A stretch of 64,000 nt of DNA from Bacillota bacterium (GCA_023415235.1 JAEZLP010000043.1:52840-116839); one strand, 5' to 3'. Positions 54,803-63,777 are shown, counted from the stretch's first letter. Numbers and translations are program-made. The notes: generated by a model from the letters alone, not told the origin.

Positions 54803-55426
54803 ATGAAACAGGAATCTCAAAGAGTAACGGAAACAAAGGAAAGAATTCGTGATGCGTTTTTTCAATTGTTCGCAACAAAGAAAATAGAGCGGATCAGCAT
54901 CAAGGAGATTACGGATCTCGCTCAGTTGAACAGGGGAACCTTCTACGTATATTACAAGGATATCTATGATCTGCTGGAAAAGGCGGAGGACGAGCTGCTT
55001 GAGGAGCTGATCCAGAGGCTGCGGGAAATCATCAAGAGGATTATCAGAGAACAGAACATCGAAGAGTTTTTGCCTCCGCTGGAGTTTTACCAGAAGTACA
55101 GCAGGTTTTTAAAGACGCTTCTGGGGGCCAACGGGGATCCGAATTTCATTCACAAGGTAAAAACGATCTTGAAGAAAACTTTGAGAGAGCTGTTCCAGGA
55201 GGAGAAAATTCCGCAATTTGAGCTGATGGAATATGTGATCGAGTATATTTCCTCCGCCCAGATCGGCATTATATCCTACTGGCTGGAAAACGATATGGAG
55301 CTTCCCGTTGATCAACTGGGTGAGCTGATTAAAAAAATCACCCTGAACGGACCGGTGGGCTTCCTGCTGATGGAGATGGGAGAGAAGGGAGCCTATGATC
55401 AGATTTTTTCAAGCTCCAGCAAATAG
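54803..55426 (+). CDS. TetR/AcrR-family transcriptional regulator
   Basis: A 207-aa protein. The N-terminal HTH (ISIKEITDLAQLNRGTFYVYYKD) is typical TetR, with a C-terminal ligand domain carrying a hydrophobic helix pair. It is divergent from the ABC export operon and probably represses it. The ATG follows GGAGGAAGG. Its 3' end overlaps the convergent alkyltransferase gene by 28 bases. Confidence 0.93.
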   Translation: MKQESQRVTETKERIRDAFFQLFATKKIERISIKEITDLAQLNRGTFYVYYKDIYDLLEKAEDELLEELIQRLREIIKRIIREQNIEEFLPPLEFYQKYSRFLKTLLGANGDPNFIHKVKTILKKTLRELFQEEKIPQFELMEYVIEYISSAQIGIISYWLENDMELPVDQLGELIKKITLNGPVGFLLMEMGEKGAYDQIFSSSSK

Positions 55427-55872
55427 GCTTTTTTATCCAGACCGCCGCCGTAGCCGATCAGATCTCCGTTTGCGCCGATGACCCTATGACAGGGTATCAG
55501 GATGGAAATGGGATTTCGGTTGTTGGCCATGCCGACTGCACGGCAGGCCTTGGGGCTGCCCGCCATAACGGCGACCTCCTGATAGCTGCGGGTTTCGCCG
55601 TAGGGAATTTTCCGCAGTACGTTCCAGACTCGGACCATGAAATCAGTGCCTGCTGGAGCCAGCGGAAGGGTGAATTCCTTCCGCTTTCCTGAAAAGTATT
55701 CCTGAAGCTGTTTTGCCGCCTCCTTCAGGACTTTTGTCTCCATTTTTTTATATTCATTTTCATCAAAAAGTCGGGAACCAAATAACAGGTGAGTTATTTT
55801 TCCGTCACTTTCCGCAATTCCAATGGTGCCAAGAGGTGTTTCATAATAGTAACAGCAATTCAATCCGATCAA
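55399..55872 (-). CDS. ogt: Methylated-DNA--protein-cysteine methyltransferase
   Basis: A 157-aa protein of normal length with the acceptor Cys in the strict motif IPCHRVIGANG, HTH residues around YQEVAVMAGSPKACRAVG, and an N-terminal ribonuclease-like fold. It repairs O6-alkylguanine by irreversible self-alkylation. It overlaps the end of the tetR-type gene tail to tail and follows the dpaL stop upstream by 29 bases. Confidence 0.95.
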   Translation of the reverse strand: MIGLNCCYYYETPLGTIGIAESDGKITHLLFGSRLFDENEYKKMETKVLKEAAKQLQEYFSGKRKEFTLPLAPAGTDFMVRVWNVLRKIPYGETRSYQEVAVMAGSPKACRAVGMANNRNPISILIPCHRVIGANGDLIGYGGGLDKKAYLLELEKI

Positions 55873-55901
55873 CTCCTACTCTTCGATTAATTCTTCAATC
55901 T

Positions 55902-57131
55902 TTATGCTTCAACCGGGGCTTTCCCATTATAAACAACCTCGTAATATCCTTCTGGGTCCGTAGCTCCTTCGGTACTGACCATCAGGACAACGGAGTCCTG
56001 ATTCAGACCCATCATGGCGCTGGCTTCCGCCATATCCTCCCGCTCCATCAACATGGTCAAGAGCCCCGGCCCGACGGCGCCGGATTCCCCCGATACAATT
56101 TTCGGATCCCCGGAGAACGGATTTGCCAGGGTTCTCATTCCCTTTGCCGTCACAAAGTCGGGACAGGCGGCATAGAAAGAGGCTAGATCCCGGAGAATTC
56201 CCCAGGTGGTCAGACAGGGTTCCCCGCAGTTGAGGCCCGCCATGATGGTTTCCTGTATTCCGCCCACTGCATGGGGATTTCCATCGCCGGCCAGCGCAGA
56301 TTCAAAGATACAGGCAACATTCACAGGTTCGACAATGGTAGTGATTGGATGAGCTCCGTCAAACCGGTTGGCAAAATAGCCGAGAATACTTCCGGCAAAG
56401 GAGCCGACTCCGGCCTGAAGGAAAAGATGGGTCGGTTTTTCGACACCGTCCAATCTCAGCTGGTCCAGCATCTCCGCTCCCATGGTAGTATAGCCCTGAG
56501 TGATCCAACGGGGAATCTCCTCGTAGCCCTCCCACGCCGTATCCTGGGTAAGCATCCAGCCGTTTTTTTCTGCAAGCTCCGCGGCCAGCCGCACTGTATC
56601 GTCATAATTCATGTCCGTAACGATGACGTCCTCGGCGCCCACAGCCTTGATTGCGTCGACACGGCTTTGGGCCGTTCCCTTGGTCATATAGATATAGGAC
56701 TTGCATCCATAGAGGTTCGCTGCCCAGGCAACGCCCCGTCCGTGGTTTCCGTCCGTAGCCGTTATAAATACAATATCTTTGATTTTGTTCCTGATTTCGG
56801 GAGTCTGAAGGTCTGAAAAGGAAATCTTGTTGATATCCAGCGAAAGCTCCCGGCATAGAACCCTGGTGACGGCATAGATTCCGCCAAGGCCCTTGAAAGC
56901 GTTCAATCCGAACCGCTTGGACTCGTCCTTGACGTAGATCCGTTTTACCCCCAGCCTTTCGGCGAGCCCGTCCAGTCTTACCAGCGGAGTCGCACGGTAA
57001 CCCGGCAATGTTTCATGGAATCTTCGTATGTGGCGTACCTCGGGTTCCTTCAGGAAATCCGGCAGCCGGCTGCCGCAGTAGTTGTCATTTTTCAGGATCC
57101 GGATCCCGGGCTTCGTTTCGATCTTCTTCAT
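55902..57131 (-). CDS. dpaL: Diaminopropionate ammonia-lyase
   Basis: The start is set at the ATG at 57131 behind GGAGAAG; the frame runs 31 codons upstream inside the previous gene. The 409-aa fold-type II PLP enzyme has the Schiff-base Lys in FGLNAFKGLGG and ATDGNHGRGVAWAA. It converts 2,3-diaminopropionate to pyruvate and two ammonia. The 47-base overlap with the EamA gene shows coupling. It fits an amino-acid fermenter. Confidence 0.92.
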   Translation of the reverse strand: MKKIETKPGIRILKNDNYCGSRLPDFLKEPEVRHIRRFHETLPGYRATPLVRLDGLAERLGVKRIYVKDESKRFGLNAFKGLGGIYAVTRVLCRELSLDINKISFSDLQTPEIRNKIKDIVFITATDGNHGRGVAWAANLYGCKSYIYMTKGTAQSRVDAIKAVGAEDVIVTDMNYDDTVRLAAELAEKNGWMLTQDTAWEGYEEIPRWITQGYTTMGAEMLDQLRLDGVEKPTHLFLQAGVGSFAGSILGYFANRFDGAHPITTIVEPVNVACIFESALAGDGNPHAVGGIQETIMAGLNCGEPCLTTWGILRDLASFYAACPDFVTAKGMRTLANPFSGDPKIVSGESGAVGPGLLTMLMEREDMAEASAMMGLNQDSVVLMVSTEGATDPEGYYEVVYNGKAPVEA

Positions 57132-58101
57132 TCTTCTTCTCCTTTTCCAGTTTTCCAGATTGAAAGGATTTTCTTTCAGACAGATATAAACCTGCCAATA
57201 TGAGCACCACACCGGCCGCAGCAACGCCCGTGAAGGGTTCGTGCAGGATCAGTGCGGAAGTCACGACGGTGACGATAGGATTGAAATAAATATATACGCT
57301 GGTCTTAACGGCGCCGAGAACACCTACCGCGTAGTTCCATGTGACAAAGCACAGGGCGGAGGCTCCCAGACCGAGAAAGAGCATGTGAAACAGGTTCGGA
57401 AGATATGTAAACCGGGCCGCATTCCAATGGAAACCGAAGAAGGGAAGCACCGGTACCATAAGTATGATACCATAGAAAAATATTTTACGCGTGCATAAAA
57501 TCACATCATAATTCCGCACGCTGATCTTTTTCATCAAAATGCAATAGGCTGCCCAGGCTGCCGCGCAGGAAATGGCAAGAATATCTCCCAGCGGATTCAG
57601 CTTCAATATAAAGTTCCCGTTGAAGCTGATCAGGGCGACGCCGACGATGGCTGCCCCGAAGCCCACGAAAAAACTTTTATGCAGAGGCTCCCCCTTCAGC
57701 AGGAACCAGGATAGGAGCGCGGTAAAAAACGGCGCAACGGAAACCAGAACTCCCGCATTCGATGCGAGGGTATAAACGAGACTGGTATTCTGCAGCGTGA
57801 AGTACAGAACAACGCCGCAGAGGCCTGCGCTTGCAAAGAGCAGCTCCTCCCGGAGAGATTTGTAGGGGATTCGCTTCGGTCTGGCAAGAAGCAGCGCAAA
57901 GTAAGCGAGAATAAAGCGAAAAAACATGATCTCCGTCGGGGTAAAGTCGATCAGAAGCATCTTTGTGGAAATATAAGTGTTTCCCCAGATAAAAATCGTG
58001 ATAAAAGCCAGGATATGGGCCTTTACTCTTCTGCGGCGGGACTGTGTATCGCGAATGCTGTTTCCGGCTTCCAAAACCGATGATTGTATTTCTTGATCCA
58101 T
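57085..58101 (-). CDS. EamA-family (DMT) transporter
   Basis: A 338-aa protein with ten predicted transmembrane helices and two EamA repeats, the first opening with FIWGNTYISTKMLL. It has a charged C-terminal tail. Such carriers export amino acids or metabolites. The 47-base overlap with dpaL suggests that it handles a related amino acid, which is an inference. Confidence 0.9.
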   Translation of the reverse strand: MDQEIQSSVLEAGNSIRDTQSRRRRVKAHILAFITIFIWGNTYISTKMLLIDFTPTEIMFFRFILAYFALLLARPKRIPYKSLREELLFASAGLCGVVLYFTLQNTSLVYTLASNAGVLVSVAPFFTALLSWFLLKGEPLHKSFFVGFGAAIVGVALISFNGNFILKLNPLGDILAISCAAAWAAYCILMKKISVRNYDVILCTRKIFFYGIILMVPVLPFFGFHWNAARFTYLPNLFHMLFLGLGASALCFVTWNYAVGVLGAVKTSVYIYFNPIVTVVTSALILHEPFTGVAAAGVVLILAGLYLSERKSFQSGKLEKEKKNEEDRNEARDPDPEK

Positions 58102-58155
58102 ATATTACTCCTGTCCGAAGGCCGGACCGGCTTTTGCTGTTTGCCCGTCCGGACC

Positions 58156-59334
58156 TCATATATTATTCTGAACGTAGCTTTTATCGAAGTTCACCACAAC
58201 ATAGTAGGTTTTATCCAGCAGCTGCAGCTTTTCCTGCACATAATTCCGGATATAGCTCTCCGTGAGCCGGCATTCCGGAGTAATCACGATGTCAAACACG
58301 ATATTGCTGTGGGTATAGCCGGCGACAACCCGGAGGTCGTGAAATCCGATGACTCCTTCGAGGTCCGCCAGTATACCGTCCAATTTTTCTTTTAATTTAT
58401 TTGTCAAAGGATCCTGGGTTTCCAGCGGATCCATGTGAATGACCAGATGCAGCTTTAAATCCTCGCTGATGCTGCGTTCAATGTTGTCGATCATGTCATG
58501 GCTCTGAATCAGATCACCGTGAGCATCCACCTCCACATGCACCGAGGCAAAGATCCTGCCGGGACCGTAATCGTGGACGACCAGGTCATGGATGCCCAGA
58601 ACGCCCTTCTCAGAGCAGATTCGCGTCTCAATCTCATTGACCAGTTCCGGGTCCGGCGCCTTTCCAAGAAGGGGACTTGAGGTCTCTCTGATGAGCTGGA
58701 TTCCGGAAAAGAGGATAAACAAAGCCACCAGGCATCCCATATAACCGTCAAGCTGCAGCCCTGTCGCCTTTCCGACAAGGATGCTGAGCAGCACGGCGCA
58801 GGTGGAGATCACATCGTTCCGGCTGTCCGTTCCGGTGGCCTTCAGCGTGGAGGACTGTATCTCCTCCCCGGTTTTTATGTTGAACATGGCCTGCCATACC
58901 TTGATGCCGATGGCCAGCGCCAGAATCAAAACAGTAACCATGCTGAACTGGATCGGATCGGGGTTGAAGATTTTTTCTACCGATGTGGTCAGAAGCTTGA
59001 TTCCAAGTACGATGATCAGAAGGGATACCGCCATACCCGTAAGATATTCAAACCGGGCATGACCGTAGGGATGCTCCGCGTCGCTGGGTCTGGACGCGAG
59101 CTTGAAGCCGATCAGGGTAATCGCGGAGGATGCGGTGTCGGCCAGGTTGTTGACTCCGTCCGCAATGATGGCAATACTGTTTACAACCAATCCGATCCCG
59201 ATTTTTGAGATGCATAAAATCAGGTTGGTTACAATTCCGACTACTCCCGCGAGGTTGCCGTATCTTGCGCGGACCTCCGGATCTCTGGTATTCTGATAAT
59301 CCTTTACAAAGGTTCTGTATAAAAATTTTCTCAT
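58156..59334 (-). CDS. Cation diffusion facilitator family transporter
   Basis: The start is set at the ATG at 59334 (MRKFLYRTFVKDY); the frame extends far upstream through AT-rich DNA. The 392-aa protein has about six helices with metal-site motifs ADGVNNLADTAS and HPYGHARFE, then DSRNDVIS, and a long cytoplasmic domain with VEVDAHGDL and HMDP. It is probably a divalent metal exporter; the metal is not predictable here. The ribosome site is weak (GGGTG). Confidence 0.9.
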   Translation of the reverse strand: MRKFLYRTFVKDYQNTRDPEVRARYGNLAGVVGIVTNLILCISKIGIGLVVNSIAIIADGVNNLADTASSAITLIGFKLASRPSDAEHPYGHARFEYLTGMAVSLLIIVLGIKLLTTSVEKIFNPDPIQFSMVTVLILALAIGIKVWQAMFNIKTGEEIQSSTLKATGTDSRNDVISTCAVLLSILVGKATGLQLDGYMGCLVALFILFSGIQLIRETSSPLLGKAPDPELVNEIETRICSEKGVLGIHDLVVHDYGPGRIFASVHVEVDAHGDLIQSHDMIDNIERSISEDLKLHLVIHMDPLETQDPLTNKLKEKLDGILADLEGVIGFHDLRVVAGYTHSNIVFDIVITPECRLTESYIRNYVQEKLQLLDKTYYVVVNFDKSYVQNNI

Positions 59335-59542
59335 ATTTTTCACCCGGTTTCTATTGGATTGAACGTTGAAAAGTCTGGCGGTTCCTGATATTATATGCCT
59401 TTTTATTACGTTTGTAAACCCGGAAAACCAGAGCTCCGCATCTTCCTTAAAATTGATTTTTCCCAATGCAAATATGAAAAATAAATAAAATGTCGGAACA
59501 AATATGTTAGAATAGAATAGATGAAAAAATAGGAGAAAGCAT

Positions 59543-60220
59543 ATGAGATATGACACGGTAATTTTTGACCTGGACGGCACTCTGCTGAACACGCTGGATG
59601 ATCTGACGGACAGCGTCAATGAGCTTATGCGGGAGGAAGGCTGCCCTCAGAGAACGAAGGAAGAGATTCGGGATTTTATCGGCGACGGAGTAAAAAAGCT
59701 GATGGAACGCTCACTCCCTGCGGGGACGCCCGAAAGAGAAGTTCTGCGGTGCTTGAGCCGTTACCGGGAAATATACCTGAAAAATATGGAAAATCAAACC
59801 AGACCCTATGATAAAATACCCGAGCTGCTGGCAAAACTAAAGAAGATGGGCGTCCGGGTGGGCGTCGTGTCCAACAAACCTGACGAAGCGACCGGAAAAA
59901 TGTGCCGGAGTTATTTTCCGGGCCTTGTGGATGCAGCCATTGGAGACAATCCGGATCGAAGGAAAAAGCCGGAACCGGATAATGTATATGAAGCCTTGAG
60001 ACAGCTGGGCGCGGAAAAGGGCAAAACGCTTTATGTCGGAGATTCCGACGTCGATGTGATTACGGCGAAAAACGCCGGTCTTGTCTGCGCAGGGGTTACC
60101 TGGGGCTATCGCTCCCGGAAGACGCTTGAGGAAGCCGGCGCGGACTATCTCGTGGACGATCCCGACGCGCTGGCAGCGATCCTGGAAGAATCAGCGGCCG
60201 ACAGGGAACAAAAATTTTGA
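59543..60220 (+). CDS. HAD-family phosphatase, phosphoglycolate phosphatase-like
   Basis: A 225-aa HAD hydrolase. Motif I is DLDGTLLNT, motif II is VVSNKP, motif III includes the Lys in RRKKPEPD and motif IV is VGDSDVDV. A helical cap follows motif I. Gph-type substrate specificity is likely but not proven. It begins 208 bases from the divergent CDF gene, with GGAGAAAG before the ATG. Confidence 0.92.
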   Translation: MRYDTVIFDLDGTLLNTLDDLTDSVNELMREEGCPQRTKEEIRDFIGDGVKKLMERSLPAGTPEREVLRCLSRYREIYLKNMENQTRPYDKIPELLAKLKKMGVRVGVVSNKPDEATGKMCRSYFPGLVDAAIGDNPDRRKKPEPDNVYEALRQLGAEKGKTLYVGDSDVDVITAKNAGLVCAGVTWGYRSRKTLEEAGADYLVDDPDALAAILEESAADREQKF

Positions 60221-60265
60221 ATAAGGGAAAATATAAATAAAAGAACAAAGGATGGGAGAGATAAT

Positions 60266-61021
60266 ATGAACAGCGAAAACAAGGATAAAAGGTACGCCGT
60301 ACTGATCGACGCGGATAATGTCTCAGACAAATATATTAAATTTATACTGGATGAAATCTCCAACGACGGAGTGGCCACCTACAAACGGATTTACGGAGAC
60401 TGGACGAAGCCGACATTTGCATCCTGGAAGAGCGTGCTCCTGGAGCACTCCATCACGCCGATCCAGCAATACGGCTACACCACGGGGAAAAATGCAACCG
60501 ACTCGGCGATGATCATCGACGCCATGGACATTCTTTATTCAGGCAATGTGGACGGTTTCTGCATCGTCTCCAGCGACAGCGATTTCACCAGACTGGCTTC
60601 CCGACTGAGGGAATCCGGAATGGATGTTGTGGGAATGGGGGAAAGCAAGACCCCGAAGGCCTTCATATCAGCCTGCAATAAATTCAAGTACCTCGATCTT
60701 CTGGCACTGGCGGACCAGCAGGTTAAGGCTCCGGCTGAAACCGTGAAGCCGGTAGAGGAAGAAGAGGTGATGACGAATTTTGAAACGATTAAAAAAGCGA
60801 TCATCACCATCGTTCAGGAAAACTCGGACGAAGACGAATGGATCTTTATCGGAGACATCGGAAACAAGCTGCAGAAACGGTATCCCGATTTCGACGTCAG
60901 AAACTTCGGATACAATAAGTTTACGCCTTTTATAAAATCCCTGGATCTGTTTGAAATCAAATCCGAAAGGATCAACGGTTCCAATAATAAACTGATCTAT
61001 GTAAGAGAAAAATCCAAATAA
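60266..61021 (+). CDS. NYN-domain ribonuclease-like protein with OST-HTH/LOTUS domain
   Basis: A 251-aa protein. The N-terminal PIN-like NYN domain has acidic residues in LIDADNVSD, ATDSAMIID and SSDSDFTRLA. The C-terminal part (about 175-245) matches a LOTUS/OST-HTH domain (IFIGDIGNKLQKRYPDFDVRN, then YNKFTPFIKSL). Such proteins are thought to cut or bind RNA; the target is unknown. It ends just before a strong terminator. Confidence 0.9.
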   Translation: MNSENKDKRYAVLIDADNVSDKYIKFILDEISNDGVATYKRIYGDWTKPTFASWKSVLLEHSITPIQQYGYTTGKNATDSAMIIDAMDILYSGNVDGFCIVSSDSDFTRLASRLRESGMDVVGMGESKTPKAFISACNKFKYLDLLALADQQVKAPAETVKPVEEEEVMTNFETIKKAIITIVQENSDEDEWIFIGDIGNKLQKRYPDFDVRNFGYNKFTPFIKSLDLFEIKSERINGSNNKLIYVREKSK

Positions 61022-61058
61022 GGGAATGAAAAAAATCTGGAAATTTAATACCATACAC

Positions 61059-61088
61059 AAAAAGGCGACTTCAAAAAGTCGCCTTTTT
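61059..61088 (+). terminator. Terminator downstream of the NYN gene
   Basis: AAAAAGGCGACTT/AAGTCGCCTTTTT with a short A-rich loop; symmetric A and T tracts allow action in both directions. Confidence 0.92.
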
Positions 61089-61147
61089 ATGTAAAATTTA
61101 AGTAGGTAAACCAGATGAGTATGAGAAAAAAGGAGGTAAATCATGGA

Positions 61148-61954
61148 ATGAATCTACTTGTTTCATTGAATTCAAATTACCTAAAACCGCTCAAGGTAAT
61201 GCTGAAATCTCTTTTTTTAAATAATGTGAACGAGGAATTTTGTATTTATTTGATGCATACCAGCCTGCTGCCTGAAGAAATTGAAGATCTGAAAAGATAC
61301 ATAAGCGCCAATAAAAGCCGTTTGGAAGTAATTTATGTCGATGAAAATTGTTTTCATGATGCCCCGGTGCTGTTCCATTATACCAAGGAGATGTATTTCC
61401 GGCTTTTAGCCTTCAAATTGCTTCCCCATGATGTAAAACGTGTTCTCTATCTGGATCCGGATATTTTGGTGATCAATCCAATCAGAGAATTGTATGAAAC
61501 GGATTTCGGTGGTTATATGTTTGCCGCAGCCTATCATGACAAATTATCACTAAAAGAACTAAATAAAATACGATTGCTTCCTTATTCTATCGATGCATAT
61601 TATAATTCCGGTGTTTTGCTGATGAACTTGGAATCCTTGAGGCAAAATGTTGATGAACAGGAAATTTTTAAATTTGTAGAGGAAAACCGTACAAAACTGA
61701 TAATGCCGGACCAAGATATATTGAATGCATTATTTGCGAAACAGATTAAAAATATCGACGGGAAAAAATATAATTATGACGCCCGCTATTATAACTATTA
61801 TAAATTAGCCAGAAACGGGTTGTATGATATGGATAATATTATTTATAACACCGTTATTATTCACTTCTGCGGCAAGAAAAAGCCTTGGCAGAAGAAGTAC
61901 ACGGGAAAATTCCATTCCCTATATAAGCATTATGAAAAATTAGCATTCTCCTAA
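61148..61954 (+). CDS. GT8-family glycosyltransferase
   Basis: The start is set at the ATG at 61148 (MNLLVSLNSNYLKPL); GGAGG lies 11 bases upstream, and an out-of-frame ATG at 61143 opens a two-codon ORF that overlaps it. The 268-aa protein has the metal-binding DPD in LYLDPDILV, YYNSGVLLMNL, MPDQDILNALF and a C-terminal HFCGKKKPW. Glycosyl transfer to surface or cell-wall glycans is likely. It is more AT-rich than its neighbours and stands alone between terminators, which suggests transfer. Confidence 0.9.
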   Translation: MNLLVSLNSNYLKPLKVMLKSLFLNNVNEEFCIYLMHTSLLPEEIEDLKRYISANKSRLEVIYVDENCFHDAPVLFHYTKEMYFRLLAFKLLPHDVKRVLYLDPDILVINPIRELYETDFGGYMFAAAYHDKLSLKELNKIRLLPYSIDAYYNSGVLLMNLESLRQNVDEQEIFKFVEENRTKLIMPDQDILNALFAKQIKNIDGKKYNYDARYYNYYKLARNGLYDMDNIIYNTVIIHFCGKKKPWQKKYTGKFHSLYKHYEKLAFS

Positions 61955-61966
61955 CAAAAAAAACGA

Positions 61967-62015
61967 GGCCGTATCTCTATAAAATCTAAAACCCTATAGA
62001 GATACAGCCTTTTTT
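61967..62015. terminator. Bidirectional terminator between the GT8 and TSCPD genes
   Basis: GGC-GTATCTCTATA/TATAGAGATAC-GCC stem, with TTTTTT on the right and an A tract on the left. Confidence 0.9.
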
Positions 62016-62021
62016 CTAATG

Positions 62022-62300
62022 TTACGCGTCTTTCGCTTCCTTGTTGTACCTGGCCCAGAATGCTTCGTCTACCGCCTTGGCGAGCTGGTCAGGGCAGGAG
62101 GTGCATTTGCCCTCGCACTTGATTCCGGAAAGCTTACGCTTGATTTCCTCCACAGTCAGACCTTCCGCCAGTCTGGCGAGTCCCTGGGAATTGCCGTCGC
62201 AGCCCTTTATAAACTTTACCTTCTTCAGGATATTTCCATCCAATTCAATCTGGATATGGGAGGCGCAGGTACCTCTTGTCTTATACGTGTATATGATCAT
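62022..62300 (-). CDS. TSCPD domain-containing protein
   Basis: A 92-aa protein. The signature CEGKCTSCPDQLAKAVDEA names the TSCPD family. A Gly/Asp-rich loop (GCDGNSQGLARLAEGL) resembles the C-terminal zinc-binding tail of some ribonucleotide reductases. The function is unknown. Cysteines at CASH, GCDG, KCEGKC and SCPD could bind metal. Confidence 0.9.
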   Translation of the reverse strand: MIIYTYKTRGTCASHIQIELDGNILKKVKFIKGCDGNSQGLARLAEGLTVEEIKRKLSGIKCEGKCTSCPDQLAKAVDEAFWARYNKEAKDA

Positions 62301-62436
62301 TTTTCAGTGTTTTCTGCCTTTCCTCTGTAAAGTATATCGGCAATTATATCATACGAAAGCAGGTTTCGGAATAGCGCAGGCAAAAAAACAAAAAATTTAT
62401 TCTGAAATATGGTTTCGTATAAAAAAAGAGATGTAA

Positions 62437-62442
62437 TATAAT
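62437..62442 (+). promoter_or_regulatory. -10 element upstream of the S4-domain gene
   Basis: A perfect TATAAT; the -35 at 17 bp (TTCGTA) is weak. The leader is about 100 nt with two hairpins: CCGGG/CCCGG (62464-62485) and ACAGCA/TGCTGT (62501-62523). The stretch 62301-62550 has no gene. Confidence 0.45.
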
Positions 62443-62550
62443 AAATACAGACAAAGATATTCGCCGGGATCCCAGCTGAACCCGGAAGAGAGCGGACACA
62501 ACAGCAGTTGACACCGTTGCTGTGACTGAAAATAGATTGGGGGATTCGTA

Positions 62551-63315
62551 GTGAAAGAGGATGCATTACTGCTGGCCGGGATTGAAGATAAGATCAGTCA
62601 ATGCCTTGATAAATATATGGTGACAAACTCCGCGTTTCTGGATATGAGGCAGCGGACTCTGGCGGAGGGAGCGTGCCGTCGGCACAAGGGACTCAGATAT
62701 TGCTTCTACGGGGGGCATGAAGATGCGGAACGGACTGTTGCGGTTTTTCTTCCCGACTATGCTCAGCTGACGGAATATAATCCGCTGGCACTGCTTCGCC
62801 TCACCAGGGAATCAGGACGCTTCTCTTCCCGGGACAAAGAACTCACCCATCGGGACTATCTGGGCTCACTCATGGGACTGGGTTTGAAGAGGGAAATGAT
62901 CGGTGATATTCTTGTGCGGGAGGACGGAGCGGATATTGTAATTATAAAGGAAATGGGTGAATTTCTTTTATATCATTACGAAAAGGCGGGACGTACAGCC
63001 CTTCGGGCGGAAATCGCTCCCATTGAGGATATCATCGTGCCGGAAGGCAGATATGAGGAGAAACGGGATACTGTTGCGTCACTGCGGCTGGACAATCTGG
63101 TCTCTTCGGCCTTTTCCCTTTCCAGAGGGAAAGCGGTCGTAGCCATCGAAAGCGGGCTGGTATTTGTCAACGGAGTACAGAGCGAGAAACCGGACCGACA
63201 AATGAAAGAAGGTGACAAGCTGGTGCTTCGGGGCAGGGGAAAAGCCCTGCTCAAAGCGGTAGGCGGTGTCACCAGAAAAGACAGAATTTCAGTTGAGATC
63301 CACAAATATGGATAA
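62551..63315 (+). CDS. ylmH: YlmH-like S4-domain RNA-binding protein
   Basis: A 254-aa protein with a GTG start behind GGGGGA. The N-terminal two-thirds match the YlmH fold (FLDMRQRTLAE, FYGGHEDAERTVAVFLPDY, HRDYLGSLMGLGLKREMIGDIL). The S4 domain lies at about 180-240 (LRLDNLVSSAFSLSRGKAVVAI, VFVNGVQSEKPDRQMKEGD). YlmH relatives bind rRNA or ribosomes in cell-division clusters. Here it is not next to ftsZ-linked genes. Confidence 0.93.
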   Translation: MKEDALLLAGIEDKISQCLDKYMVTNSAFLDMRQRTLAEGACRRHKGLRYCFYGGHEDAERTVAVFLPDYAQLTEYNPLALLRLTRESGRFSSRDKELTHRDYLGSLMGLGLKREMIGDILVREDGADIVIIKEMGEFLLYHYEKAGRTALRAEIAPIEDIIVPEGRYEEKRDTVASLRLDNLVSSAFSLSRGKAVVAIESGLVFVNGVQSEKPDRQMKEGDKLVLRGRGKALLKAVGGVTRKDRISVEIHKYG

Positions 63316-63322
63316 CAGATAT

Positions 63323-63427
63323 CTAGTTTTCGGAATTGAGCTGAATTGCATTCAAGACAATAGCGGCGGCACCGACGCATACGGTGACGATGCTGAGAAC
63401 AAAACTTGCCTTAACGATACCTTTCAT
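63323..63427 (-). CDS. Putative 34-residue single-pass membrane peptide
   Basis: A short minus-strand ORF opens with ATG at 63427, 6 bases after a strong AGGAGGTG site. It encodes a basic start MKGIVKAS, one hydrophobic helix (FVLSIVTVCVGAAAIVL) and a short polar tail. A TATACT-like -10 lies about 40 bases upstream. It fills an otherwise empty gap between the ylmH-like and atpZ-like genes. Its function is unknown; the ribosome site and the membrane-helix pattern are the only evidence. Confidence 0.5.
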   Translation of the reverse strand: MKGIVKASFVLSIVTVCVGAAAIVLNAIQLNSEN

Positions 63428-63534
63428 GAAAACACCTCCTGTTCTTAATGAAAAAAGTATACCATATAGCGGCAGGAAGGGAAACAGAAAGATATTATTT
63501 TGAGAGAACGAAAGCTCGGAAAAGAGGTATTGTC

Positions 63535-63777
63535 ATGGATCGAGAAGATGGAAAGAAATCAGGAATCGGGTCCGGCCTGGAAGCGTTGACGCTGGTTTCC
63601 CAGCTGGGATTGACGATCGCTATCCCGATTGTGCTGGGAGCGGTGGCCGGCCATTGGATTGACGGGAAGCTTAATACGGGCATGGTCTTTTTTCTGGTGC
63701 TGGTTTGTCTGGGTGTCGTCGGCGGACTTGCGGGAGCGTATCGCCAGGTCATGACCCTTGGAAAACGGAGGAAATAA
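63535..63777 (+). CDS. AtpZ/AtpI-family membrane protein
   Basis: The start is set at the ATG at 63535 behind AAGAGGT; the frame extends 29 codons upstream without a site. The 80-aa protein has two hydrophobic helices (about 20-42 and 48-68) separated by GHWIDGKLNTG, as in AtpZ/AtpI proteins that precede ATP synthase operons. A role in ATP synthase assembly or Mg transport is proposed for relatives. Whether atp genes follow is beyond the window. Confidence 0.85.
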   Translation: MDREDGKKSGIGSGLEALTLVSQLGLTIAIPIVLGAVAGHWIDGKLNTGMVFFLVLVCLGVVGGLAGAYRQVMTLGKRRK

